Source: Themeda triandra (taxonomy: Eukaryota > Streptophyta > Magnoliopsida > Poales > Poaceae). From it: a stretch of DNA of 64,000 nucleotides. Where the stretch lies: contig JAENPR010000024.1 in assembly GCA_018135685.1 (NCBI GenBank), forward strand, positions 1,054,001 to 1,118,000, given 5' to 3'. How positions within the stretch are numbered: position 1 is the first letter of the stretch; each line of letters begins with the position of its first letter. Shown here in pieces: positions 23,484-33,283 of the stretch. The position numbers and the translations under genes were made by a program. Below the pieces are notes generated by a model. It made no database searches. It saw only the letters and a program-made list of their open reading frames with translations, and had not been told where the DNA came from.

Positions 23484-26228
23484 ATGGTCTCCAAATCATA
23501 TTCAAATCTGCTAGACATGACCTCTGGAGATGGATTTGACTTTCGACAACCTTTTAAGTCTCTTCCTCGTGTTGTAACTTCTCCTGGCATTATATCTGAT
23601 CCTGATTGGGATACATTAAGTGATGGTGATTCAGTTGGTTCAGCATCTTCTACCGAGAGGAAAATAATCGTTGCCAACTTCCTTCCGCTGAACTGTACAA
23701 GAGATGAAACTGGGAAGCTGTCCTTCTCATTGGATCATGATGCTCTACTCATGCAACTTAAAGATGGTTTCTCAGATGAGACTGATGCTGTGTTTGTGGG
23801 CAGTTTGAAAGTTCAGGTAGATCCCAGTGAGCAGGACCAAGTTGCACAGAAGCTTCTTAGTGAATATCGATGCATACCTACTTTTCTCCCATCTGACCTG
23901 CAGCAGCAGTTCTATCATGGCTTCTGTAAACAACAATTATGGCCACTTTTTCATTATATGCTTCCGATTTGCCTAGACAAGGGTGAGCTATTTGATCGCA
24001 GCCTGTTTCAAGCCTATGTCCGAGCCAACAAACTTTTTGCAGATAAAGTTATGGAAGCAATCAATACAGATGATGATTGTGTTTGGGTTCATGATTATCA
24101 TCTCATGCTGCTCCCTACATTCTTGAGGAAAAGGTTACACCGACTAAAGATTGGTTTCTTCCTTCACAGCCCTTTTCCCTCCTCAGAAATCTACAGGACT
24201 CTGCCTGTAAGGGATGAAATCTTGAAGTCACTGCTTAATGCTGATCTCATTGGTTTCCAAACATTTGACTATGCTCGCCACTTCCTATCTTGCTGTAGCA
24301 GATTGCTAGGCCTGCATTATGAGTCAAAACGTGGTTATATTGGAATAGAGTATTTTGGCCGAACAGTAAGTCTGAAGATCCTTTCTGTGGGTGTCCATGT
24401 TGGTCGGCTTGAATCCGTCTTAAAGTTGCCTGCTACAATTAGTAAGGTTCAAGAAATTGAACAAAGGTACAAGGGTAAGGTACTCATGTTAGGTGTAGAT
24501 GACATGGATATCTTCAAAGGAATAAGTCTGAAATTGCTTGGACTGGAGCTTCTTCTGGAAAGAAATCCAAAGCTTAGAGAGAAGGTTGTCCTTGTACAAA
24601 TCATCAATCCAGCAAGAAGCACAGGGAAGGACGTGCAAGAAGCTATTACAGAAGCTGTATCTGTGGCTGAAAGGATTAATACAAAGTATGGTTCTTCAAG
24701 TTACAAGCCTGTCGTCCTAATTGATCAGCGCATACCATTTTATGAAAAGATTGCATTCTATGCTGCGTCTGATTGTTGTATTGTAAATGCTGTGAGGGAT
24801 GGCATGAACTTAGTACCATATGAGTATACTGTTTGCCGACAGGGAAATGAGGAGATCGATAAACTTAGAGGTCTTGACAAAGACACCCATCACACGAGCA
24901 CACTTATTGTTTCGGAGTTTGTGGGGTGCTCCCCATCTCTTAGTGGTGCTTTCAAGGTAAATCCTTGGAGTGTCGATGACGTGGCGGATGCCTTGTGCCG
25001 TGCAACTGATTTGACTGAATCTGAGAAACGGCTGCGGCATGAAAAACATTATCGCTATGTCAGTACTCATGATGTTGCTTACTGGGCACGCAGCTTTGCT
25101 CAAGATCTGGAAAGAGCATGCAAAGATCATTACAGCCGAAGGTGTTGGGCTATTGGGTTTGGTCTGAATTTTAGAGTTATTGCTCTTTCTCCTGGCTTCA
25201 GAAAGCTGTCTTCAGAGCACTTTGTTTCTTCTTATAACAAGGCTTCTAGAAGAGCAATATTTCTTGATTACGATGGCACACTTGTGGCTCAGTCATCAAT
25301 CAACAAAGCTCCAAGTGAAGAAGTCATTTCCATTCTTACCACCTTATGTAATGATCCAAAGAACGTTGTATTTATAGTAAGTGGACGAGGACGTGATTCC
25401 CTTGACGAGTGGTTTTCTCCATGTGAGAAGCTTGGTGTAGCTGCAGAACATGGCTATTTTATCAGGTATGCCAGTCAAAATCTCTCTCATTATTGTTTAC
25501 ACAGACACACCATTGTATCCTTTTCTCAGGTTGTGATGAACTATGTATGTGTTTTCAGATGGAGCAAGGAAGCTGCATGGGAGTCAAGCTACTCAAGTCC
25601 GCAGCAAGAATGGAAGCACGTTGCTGAGCCTATCATGCAGGTATACACAGAGACAACAGATGGATCTTCAATCGAGTCAAAGGAAAGCGCTCTAGTATGG
25701 CACTATTTGGACGCAGACCATGATTTTGGTTCCTTCCAAGCAAAGGAGCTACAGGATCATCTTGAGAGGGTGCTATCAAATGAGCCTGTTGTTGTAAAGT
25801 GCGGTCATTGTATTGTTGAAGTGAAACCGCAGGTATATTCCCTTCGATGTCATAAACAGTATCATTTCACTTCCCTACTGGTTACATCTCACACTAAATG
25901 CACAACTTTACTCATGCAGGGAGTTAGCAAGGGTCTTGCTGTCAACAAGCTGATTCACACACTGGTCAACAACGGGAAGGCACCGGATTTCCTGATGTGC
26001 GTCGGCAACGACAGATCTGATGAAGGCATGTTTGAAAGCATCAACGGTATGACCTCCAACGATGTCTTATCACCCACAGTACCAGAGGTGTTTGCCTGTT
26101 CAGTTGGTCAGAAGCCCAGCAAAGCAAAGTATTACGTGGACGACACCTGTGAAGTAATCAGATTGCTCAGGAATGTAACCCGTGTCTCATCGCAGCGGGA
26201 GGCGTCAATGCCAGCCATGGGCGTGTGA
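23484..26228 (+). CDS. TPS: Class II trehalose-6-phosphate synthase-like protein
   Basis: Coding exons are 23484..25465, 25559..25832 and 25920..26228, giving 854 residues, usual for plant class II TPS. The start ACCATGG begins MVSKSYSNLLDMTSGDG, a class II N-terminus. A glycosyltransferase-20 domain (about 60-545) contains VWVHDYHLMLLP, LGVDDMDIFKG and RDGMNLVPYEY (Arg438). A HAD phosphatase-like domain follows, with LDYDGTL (Asp595, Asp597) and CVGNDRSDEGMFE (781-790). Most class II proteins lack measurable synthase or phosphatase activity and are regarded as cytosolic sugar-signalling regulators that interact with SnRK1. Sequence resembles the TPS8-10 subgroup. The late HAD motif reads GND where GDD is commoner. 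Both introns (93 and 87 bp) are multiples of three without stops, so the unspliced frame is open for 914 residues. The splice sites and family alignment favour the spliced form. Confidence 0.95.
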   Translation: MVSKSYSNLLDMTSGDGFDFRQPFKSLPRVVTSPGIISDPDWDTLSDGDSVGSASSTERKIIVANFLPLNCTRDETGKLSFSLDHDALLMQLKDGFSDETDAVFVGSLKVQVDPSEQDQVAQKLLSEYRCIPTFLPSDLQQQFYHGFCKQQLWPLFHYMLPICLDKGELFDRSLFQAYVRANKLFADKVMEAINTDDDCVWVHDYHLMLLPTFLRKRLHRLKIGFFLHSPFPSSEIYRTLPVRDEILKSLLNADLIGFQTFDYARHFLSCCSRLLGLHYESKRGYIGIEYFGRTVSLKILSVGVHVGRLESVLKLPATISKVQEIEQRYKGKVLMLGVDDMDIFKGISLKLLGLELLLERNPKLREKVVLVQIINPARSTGKDVQEAITEAVSVAERINTKYGSSSYKPVVLIDQRIPFYEKIAFYAASDCCIVNAVRDGMNLVPYEYTVCRQGNEEIDKLRGLDKDTHHTSTLIVSEFVGCSPSLSGAFKVNPWSVDDVADALCRATDLTESEKRLRHEKHYRYVSTHDVAYWARSFAQDLERACKDHYSRRCWAIGFGLNFRVIALSPGFRKLSSEHFVSSYNKASRRAIFLDYDGTLVAQSSINKAPSEEVISILTTLCNDPKNVVFIVSGRGRDSLDEWFSPCEKLGVAAEHGYFIRYASQNLSHYCLHRHTIVSFSQVVMNYVCVFRWSKEAAWESSYSSPQQEWKHVAEPIMQVYTETTDGSSIESKESALVWHYLDADHDFGSFQAKELQDHLERVLSNEPVVVKCGHCIVEVKPQVYSLRCHKQYHFTSLLVTSHTKCTTLLMQGVSKGLAVNKLIHTLVNNGKAPDFLMCVGNDRSDEGMFESINGMTSNDVLSPTVPEVFACSVGQKPSKAKYYVDDTCEVIRLLRNVTRVSSQREASMPAMGV

Positions 26229-26600
26229 CCTTCAGAGACGTCCTAGATTACATGGACTAGGCACCACCAGTTAGTTTCCTGAAATTATTAGCTGCAAAGC
26301 ATGTAAATACCACCGTCTTCTCTCTCAATGGTTCATTCTAGGAGGGTGTGTTAATCCAGAATTCTAGTGTAGCCGACATGAATCGTCACCATTACATGGA
26401 CAGCGGAAATGTGAGCCGAAGCTCTCCCTTTCGAGGTTCAGGTGATGTGTGTGTAGGCAATTTTGGTAGGGGAGGGGGCTGTTGATGGAGGTTCACAGTG
26501 TGAAAGCTAGCCTCTTGTTCAGCAGTAAATTGGTTGTCTGAATCTGTTCTACTGCTTTATCGATGATTGTGTTAGTTGTAAAATTTCTCTCTGGGTGAAC
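26229..26600 (+). other. Probable 3' UTR of the TPS gene
   Basis: T-rich, unspliced-looking sequence directly follows the TGA stop. No clear AATAAA signal is visible, so the end is only approximate. Confidence 0.45.
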
Positions 26601-27389
26601 TGCAGCTTAGTACCATTTAGGGCTATTCTCAATTCATGAACTTCTATTTCACCAAGAAAATGAAATATGATTGCAATACGCAATGTTCTAAATAGCCAGG
26701 AGTCAGCTATAGCTTTTATTTGGGTCTACCTCTTATAATATTTTCAATTGTTTTTCTACTGCCTCTAATGACACTGTAGCTCTGTAAGCATTGCTATTTG
26801 ACTTAGCGATGAAATATGTAGTACCACTAACATTGAAAGACACATTAATTCCTTTGTGATGATTATAACCCTGTGCAACCAGGTATAAGAGCTTCTACAT
26901 GTAACTGAACATAGATAAGCTGGACTGCTCAAGCCTGAATACACACTAATGCAGGCAAGCAATTCATATAGCCTTGCAATCTCCGCACACCATGCGTTGG
27001 TCGTTTAGCCAGTTGTACGAGGCGTTGTATGTCTCTGTATATTTCTTTGTCCAAAGCTCCAAGTTCTCGTAGTCCATCATAAGAGCTTCTGATGACACAC
27101 TTTCAAACACATGATTTTATCGCTAATCTTACAGAAATCGAACTAAACGCTATGGAAATCCTGCCATTCACATGGAGGCCTCAAATTCTATCGGCATGCA
27201 CGTTCAGAAGGGATTTCATTGTCGAAAGCAACATCATTTGTCGTTATGCACCGACCTTTACCGCTAAGAATTCTGGCTGGTAGCCTGACCACAACGCCTA
27301 TTTGGCACGGGTTTATCAGGCTCTGGTTTCTTATACAGCGCATGGAGAAGCTAAAATCGTTAAATTTTTTAAAAAGTGGCTTCATTAAT
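26601..27389. other. Intergenic, no gene recognised
   Basis: AT-rich sequence with only short open frames that match no family I know. Confidence 0.5.
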
Positions 27390-27401
27390 TCATAGTTTTG
27401 C

Positions 27402-28209
27402 ATATGTAGACAAATGGTCCTACATATGGAACAATGAACAATGCTCTTTTCAGTAAAGAAAGCATACAAAAACCTCAGGGGTAGGCAGCATGTGCATCAG
27501 GCATACAAATGGTTGTGGAATTCATCCTGTCAGAGCAAGCACAGGGTCTTCTGGTTGGTTTTGAAGGACAGGATCAGCACCAGAGAACTACTCAAAAGAA
27601 AAAACATGAACCTAAACAACTACATTTGTGTACTTTGTAACACAAATACAGATGAAAGCTTGGTGCACCTGCTGCTGTTGTGCCTTTTTGCACAACAATG
27701 CTGGGCAATGATCGGTTTACAGGTGGTCTGGAATGATGACCCATTTCAGTCTTTGGTCAGCTTCAGAAACCAATTGGCAGTTCCTTTTTTCATGGAGGTC
27801 ATCATTTTGATGGCATGGACGATTTGGAGGGCAAGGAATGATCTTATCTTCAGACAGATCAATCCAACCATTCAGCTTGCTAGGCAAAATTTCAGCGATG
27901 AATGGAACCTGCTGTTGTTAAGAGCAAAGGGAAGCTATTCGCCATCTATTGATCAATGGATTGCAAGGCTATCTTAGCTAGGTGGTCAGCAGTTCTTTTG
28001 CTGCTGTACCTGATCTCTTTTTTTGTTTCCTAAGCTTCAGGAAACCAGCTCCTCTCTTCTTTGATGTATTTTTAATTTTTTTCTTTAGCTTTCCTCCCCT
28101 TCACCCCCGTCTTGTGCTGATCTCGAACTTTTTGTACTTTGTTTTTAATAGTTTTAATTTAAGTTCTGTAGGGGTGTAAACCCCTCCAGTTTTCATCAAA
28201 AAAAAAAAA
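27402..28209 (+). mobile_element. 5'-truncated LINE with poly-A and 12 bp TSD
   Basis: The element is bracketed by a perfect 12 bp repeat TCATAGTTTTGC (27390-27401 and 28210-28221). It ends in a run of A's (28198-28209). An open frame at 27441-27977 encodes the C-terminal zf-RVT region, with HRVFWLVLKDRISTRELL, then CVLCNTNTDESLVHLLLLC and a WTIWRARNDLIF motif. No RT domain remains, so the copy is 5'-truncated and immobile. The intact target duplication and frame suggest a fairly young insertion. Confidence 0.92.
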
Positions 28210-28221
28210 TCATAGTTTTGC

Positions 28222-28567
28222 TAAAGTGACTGGAGCCTGATAAAAAGTGGCTCTGGTTTTGCTGTAGTACTCGAAGGAGCTAGAGTGACTGGAGCTACAG
28301 AGCCTCACAATCGCTTAAGTAATATAAAAACTCAATAGGATCGATCAGCCATAAGAATTCTATCAGTCGTGTAGGACACATATTTTCACTTCGGTTAATT
28401 TGCTAGGAAATTGTCACACCAGAACAGTGGCGAACGCAGCTTAGCAATATTGTGAAATAACCATCCATAACCTACTAAATGACGTGATACAGTTAGTTTT
28501 ATTTTTTTTCACGAACAGGTTTTACAGCCTGTGTTCCATTAAGAGTTTAAGACGAAAGGAGTTTTTT
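28222..28567. other. Short intergenic stretch, no gene
   Basis: AT-rich, with repeats of a GACTGGAGC word (28229, 28277) and a GTGGCTCTGGTTTTGC segment. Nothing codes here. Confidence 0.5.
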
Positions 28568-30029
28568 GAGCATCTCCAACAGTTCCTCAAATCTCACTTG
28601 GCAAATAGTGGGTTTTAGCAACTTGGTAAAATGTTTTGGCAAGCGAAAACAGCCATCTCCAACAGTTCCTCAAATCTAACTTGGCAAATAAAAAAAAAAG
28701 AGGAAGGCCCACCAAAAATCTGTTGATGACCGGTACTGCCCCCCCCCCCCATCATCGCGCGCCCCTCCTCCCCATCGCGCGCCCCTTCCCATCGCTCGAC
28801 CGCGGCAGGAGGACCGCCGGTCTTCCCCTCCGCCTCCTCTCACGCCGCCGCACAGGAGGACCGCCGTGCCCTTGTCCTCCTCCCGTCGCAGGTCAGCAAC
28901 TTCATCTTCCTTACAATCAAAATTCTTGGACCGCCTAATAACCTTGTTACTCTTTTTAGCACGACGTGGAGGCACAACTTCATCAGGGACTTCTGGACTA
29001 CTCTGAGTTGCTACTGCTGGAGAGTTTGGAAAGTTGAGATCGTCCAAACCAGCAACAGAGTCCTCTTGCCCATCCAAGAGAATGCCCGACAAGAACTCTT
29101 CCCCATCCATCTCCACCAGCCTAAACAATAGAATTTATGAAATATAGTGAGACTTTACATACTGTGTCATCGAAAATATTGATCAGCAACTAATCTATCA
29201 TGGATCATCATAGGGACATTATCATGCACGAACAATAGGAGAATAATTGAACAGCAACATATATTGATCAGCATAGAAAAATTGAACAAAGGGCCGGCGT
29301 GTCCTCTCCTTGGCTATCATGATCCTACTGCAGGAAGGTTTCACATCGAACAAGATTTGATCATCTATCACCAGAAACACATACCAAACCATATACTAAA
29401 GGATGAATCGAATACCCTACCAAACCCTAGACTGCATGATGAACCATACCCTAGACTGCACGATGTACCATACCATACCAAACGCTTGACTATCATGATC
29501 CTAAACCGGGCGGTGGTATGCAGCTGAGCGCAGGTCGATTGGGAGTACATACCTAGCGCAGACAGATCGATAGGAACAATGATCGGGAGTAGATCGGTGG
29601 TATGCAGCTGAGCGATCGATCGGGAGTACATACCTAGCGCGGTGTCGATCTCCTCGGCGCCTCCGATCCTCCGATCCTGCTCGGCGCCTCCGATCCTCCT
29701 CGGTGTCGATCGCACGGTGCCTCCGATCGAGTGTTGGCGGCGGGGGAACGGACTGGGCCGTATATGTACGCGATAGGTGCGACGGAAAGGAGGAGAGACC
29801 GCGGGAAACCGAGTCGGACTTTTCACTAGGACCGCGGGAAATCGAGTTTGGCGCGGGGAGAGGCCGATGCGGATGCGAGTACGCGCGCATTGATGCGCGC
29901 GCGGCAGAGAAATATGCCAAGTGAAGAATTTTGCCAACTCGGTTTGAGGAACTGTTGGAGAAGGATTTTCCCTTGTTTTGCCAAATTATGAAGGATGCCA
30001 AGTGAGATGAGGAACTGTTGGAGATGCTC
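28568..30029 (-). mobile_element. PIF/Harbinger-like element (~1.46 kb) with ORF relic
   Basis: Ends are GAGCATCTCCAACAGTTCCT and the complementary AGGAACTGTTGGAGATGCTC, 20 bp perfect inverted repeats. The left subterminal block is repeated at 28651-28690. Flanking triplets TTT and AAC do not form a duplication, unlike the related copy at 47805. The core contains C-runs and GC-rich sequence. The right part carries a tandem segment (GAGCGCAGGTCGATTGGGAG near 29525, GAGCGATCGATCGGGAG near 29611). Confidence 0.7.
28900..29128 (-). pseudogene. Possible PIF-associated Myb/trihelix-type ORF fragment
   Basis: A minus-strand frame begins MFRLVEMDGEEFLSGILL and reads through an acidic, Ser/Pro-rich part to KVIRRSKNFDCKEDE. 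The KNF-x-KEDE pattern resembles the start of the Myb/SANT-like proteins (often labelled glutathione S-transferase T3-like) that accompany plant PIF/Harbinger transposases. The tryptophan-rich remainder is missing and the frame runs into GC-rich sequence. This is suggestive only. Confidence 0.4.
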
Positions 30030-30459
30030 AACCGGTTGTTAGACCTACTACTAGTTCGTTTGTGAGAAGCAAGCAAAAGATTATAAGTCAGTTTCATCGT
30101 CCAAAGTATTGTAATTCAGGGTAGAGAGCTAGGGAAAACATGCATTAACTACAGTTATTACTTTCAAAATGTGAAGAAGCGTTCTTCTATTAGCTTTTAG
30201 TTTTAGTGGCACGGAGATAGTTTAGTGGCATGGCATGTTCCTTCCTTTCATTATCAATTTTGATCCCCCCAAAAACTCTGAAATATTTCTCCATTGGATA
30301 GGATTGATTTAACTATTCCTTTTATTTGTTTTAATTTCATTTCATAACCGAGCATTTAAGTGTTGCATAACTGAAGTCTGGCAATTTTAAGACACTTTGA
30401 AACAGGGAGAAAAAAATATACCTGCCATGTGGCTAAATGGGAGATTGTGAGTAGACCCA

Positions 30460-31460
30460 AAGACTAGGGGGTCTTGGAAATGGGTGAAATGGATCTAGAA
30501 AATATTCCAGAAGCCTGATGCTTTATGGTTTTAGATTCTTAAGGTCAAATATATGGATGGAACTAACTTGTTCTCTTCCAAAGTCAAAGGGTTGTCTCCA
30601 TTTTCACAAGGCTTGCATAAAGTGAAGCATCTGTTTGATTGGGGGGCTACCTTCAGAGTTGGGGATGGGATTAACTAAAGGTTTTGGCAAGATTGTGGGT
30701 TGCAAAATGCGCCTCTGAAGATTGCTTTTGATGACCTATATAAGATGGTGAGAACTAATTGTACTGTACATGAATGTTGTGTGGATGGAGACCCGTACAT
30801 AGACTCTAGGAGATCTCTTTCCGTGGGGGAGTTTGAAAGGTGGAAAAGTCCTATATGATGATATTCAACAATCACTTCCGACAAGGATGCTGTTAATACT
30901 GTTATTTAGGCTCTAGAGAAAAACGTTAAGTTCTCAACTAAATCCATACATAGATTTTCTTAACTAATAGAGGCACTATCAGTAGGGTGGCTGGTAATTA
31001 TTTGGAAATGCAAAGTTCCTTGAAAATCAAGTTCTTTCTCCAGCAAACTTTTAACAATAAACTTCAAGCCAGCCAGCGCTTGATTAAGAGAGGTTGGAAG
31101 GGAAATAGCGACTCACTGTCGTGTACGTGGCAAACCAGAGTCTGCTAATCATGTACTTTTAAAATTTCTCTTGGCTAGATTGGTTTTGGAGTATTCTGAA
31201 GGAAGTGTTCAATTGGCGAACTGTTCCTCTCAAGGAGTTTGCTGAGATTGGCTTCAGGGCAAGGGGTCCTTACCAAAACAAATTAATTATGTTTACGTTT
31301 GCAGGCTTCTCTCGTGTGATATGGAATTCTAGGAAAGATGACTATTGAGCAAAGGTTCCCCAAAGCGCCAACTGACATGGTGTTCACTGCCTTATTCTCC
31401 CCATCCATCCTATGATGGTTGCTGGCCGGAGGGGCTGGCCACGTCCTTAAAAAAGGAATG
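30460..31460 (+). pseudogene. Heavily decayed LINE fragment
   Basis: Plus-strand frames in this stretch give LINE residues in the right order but in different frames: FRVGDGIN near 30655, FQDLYKM-type residues near 30735, zf-RVT-like IKFFLQQTFNNKLQ near 31025-31065, and LAGGAGHVLKK near 31425. Many stops and shifts interrupt it. The ends were not resolved. Confidence 0.6.
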
Positions 31461-32498
31461 CTGCAAGGAGGTTGTGTCCACGTCGCTCCAAACTCTCTGG
31501 GTATGTCCACGTCGTCTTTAATTCACTTTACTTGGCTGAGACGCGTCCACGTCGCCCATTCACGTCCGAATTAATTTTGCATAAAAGCCCTACAGGTTTT
31601 TCGAAATCGCGTACTGGTCCGCTCATGTCCCCAATACACAGTGACAGCGGTAGTTTCTTTTTCAGTTTTACCCCTGTAAAAGTAAAAAAATTCCAAAAGA
31701 CGTCATTTTTATAGTTACCCGCCCGCATGCATATTTTGCACATAGGCCCCCTCCGCCTCCCTCCATATAAATTGGCCCCTCGTCCCCTGAGAGCAAAAAA
31801 AAAAAAAACCCTGCCGTCCCCTCCCTTTCTCCTGCCCTCCTCCACCTTCTCCAGATCCGGCGAGGGGCAGGGGCGGGCGCGGCCGTGCGGCCGGCTCGGC
31901 GCGGGCGAGCGGCGGCCCGGTTCGCCGGCTCGCCGCGGGCCGCGGGCCGGGGGCGGAGCGGCCGAACGGCGGCGGCGAGGGCGGCGCGGGCGGTGCCGGC
32001 GGCCGCGGGGAGGAGCGGGTGGCGCCGGCGATGCAGGCCGTCCCCGGCGGCGCGCCGCAGGGCGACCGGTGCCGCTGGCCGCTCGCGATCTGGCGCCGCT
32101 GCTGCGGGTTCGGCGCAAAAAAAAAAAAAAAATCTCGACTCTCCCCGTCCTCTCTCTCCGTCTCTCACGGCCTCTCTCCCTCGTCTCCCTATCTGGCGGC
32201 GCATCGGCCAGCACCCCGCGGCGGCTACCCTCCGGCCACCGGCGGCGGCCTCGGCCTCCTCCTCGCGTGTCCCTCCGCCTCTCTCTCTCCAGTGGTGGCG
32301 GCGCTGTGGTCGGCCTGGATGGGCCTCGACCGCGGCGTCCTCCCTGCGGTGCGCGCCGCCGTCCTCCTCCTCGTCGTCCCCACCTCGCGCCGCATGGGCG
32401 GGCCGACGGCTCCTAGCGCTGCCCCTTCCCATTGCCGTGCCACGGAGGAGCACTGGAGCCGCGGGAGAACTGGCGGCGTTCAGATCAGGTGCAGGTCT
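31461..32498 (+). other. Promoter-like and GC-rich gene-like stretch, unassigned
   Basis: A TATA-like word (TATAAATT) at about 31766 precedes an A-run and a strongly CpG-rich block with frames open on both strands. A second A-run lies at 32118-32132. The stretch ends in GTGCAGGTCTCCCCAGAA, which after removal of the hAT insertion at 32507-33275 continues directly into GATGGCCCAGGTGAGAG. It could be the 5' part of a host gene or of a gene fragment captured by the Helitron whose 3' end lies at 37129. No protein family is recognised. Confidence 0.4.
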
Positions 32499-32506
32499 CC
32501 CCAGAA

Positions 32507-33275
32507 TAGGGATGAAAACAAAAATGGTAATCTCCGATTTCCGAAAATCGTTTTCGAGCTTTTTCCCATTTTTGGACATAAATGGTAATGGTAGTGGTAA
32601 CCGAGAAAACAAAAATGATAATGGTAAAAATAATTGAAACTGAAAGTGAAAATGATTTAGCCCTCTTCCGACTGTTTCCGAAGATTTCTGTATTTAATCG
32701 GTAATTTACCATTGGTAATTACCGATACAACACATACTTTTAGTCCAATTAGCCCACATCTAAGCACGCCCAAGCGACCAAGCCCATTAATCTGCACATA
32801 AGGTAAATTTTTTATTATTGAAAAGGCACTAAAGACTAGGGAAGTATTCGGTGCGTATAGAAATAATGAGCCAAATAGGTAGGCAACAATCACATTCATG
32901 TACTGATGTGCTTTAGTGCCTTAGTATTCGGTCGATCGTCTCTTCTGATGAGCCAAATAGAAACAATCACGTTCACATACACGGTACCCGCACCTCTCTA
33001 CGCGGCGGCCGACTACACCAATCTGTGTGCCTTCTGTCCATCAGACTAATGGAGCCGCCACCACCATTGCCAAATGTTTTTTACTATATCGTTTTTGTCA
33101 ATTTCGACCGTTATCGTTGTGTTTTCCGATCGACAATGTCGTTTTCGATATTACCCCAATACCGACGCTGTATTCATTTCCGACAATATCGTACTGATTT
33201 CGTTTCCGAGAAAAAATTATGAAAGTGAAAGTGATTTAGCCTCCTTCCGATCGTTTCCGACCGTTTTCATCCCTA
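32507..33275. mobile_element. hAT-like element (769 bp) with 8 bp duplication
   Basis: Inverted ends TAGGGATGAAAAC / GTTTTCATCCCTA are flanked by perfect CCCCAGAA duplications (32499-32506, 33276-33283). The interior is AT-rich with many CGATTTCCGA and TTTCCGA words and no transposase frame. The 8 bp duplication marks the hAT superfamily. Confidence 0.92.
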
Positions 33276-33283
33276 CCCCAGAA

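Noticed and set aside
23484..26228. Uninterrupted 914-residue TPS protein
   Set aside because: Good GT-AG sites at 25466-25558 and 25833-25919 and loss of family similarity within those stretches favour splicing to 854 residues; retention is kept as a finding.
31528..32637. Several 190-314 residue frames on both strands
   Set aside because: Frames overlap on both strands, run through poly(A)/poly(T) runs and are Ala/Arg/Pro-rich; this is a product of CpG-rich composition.
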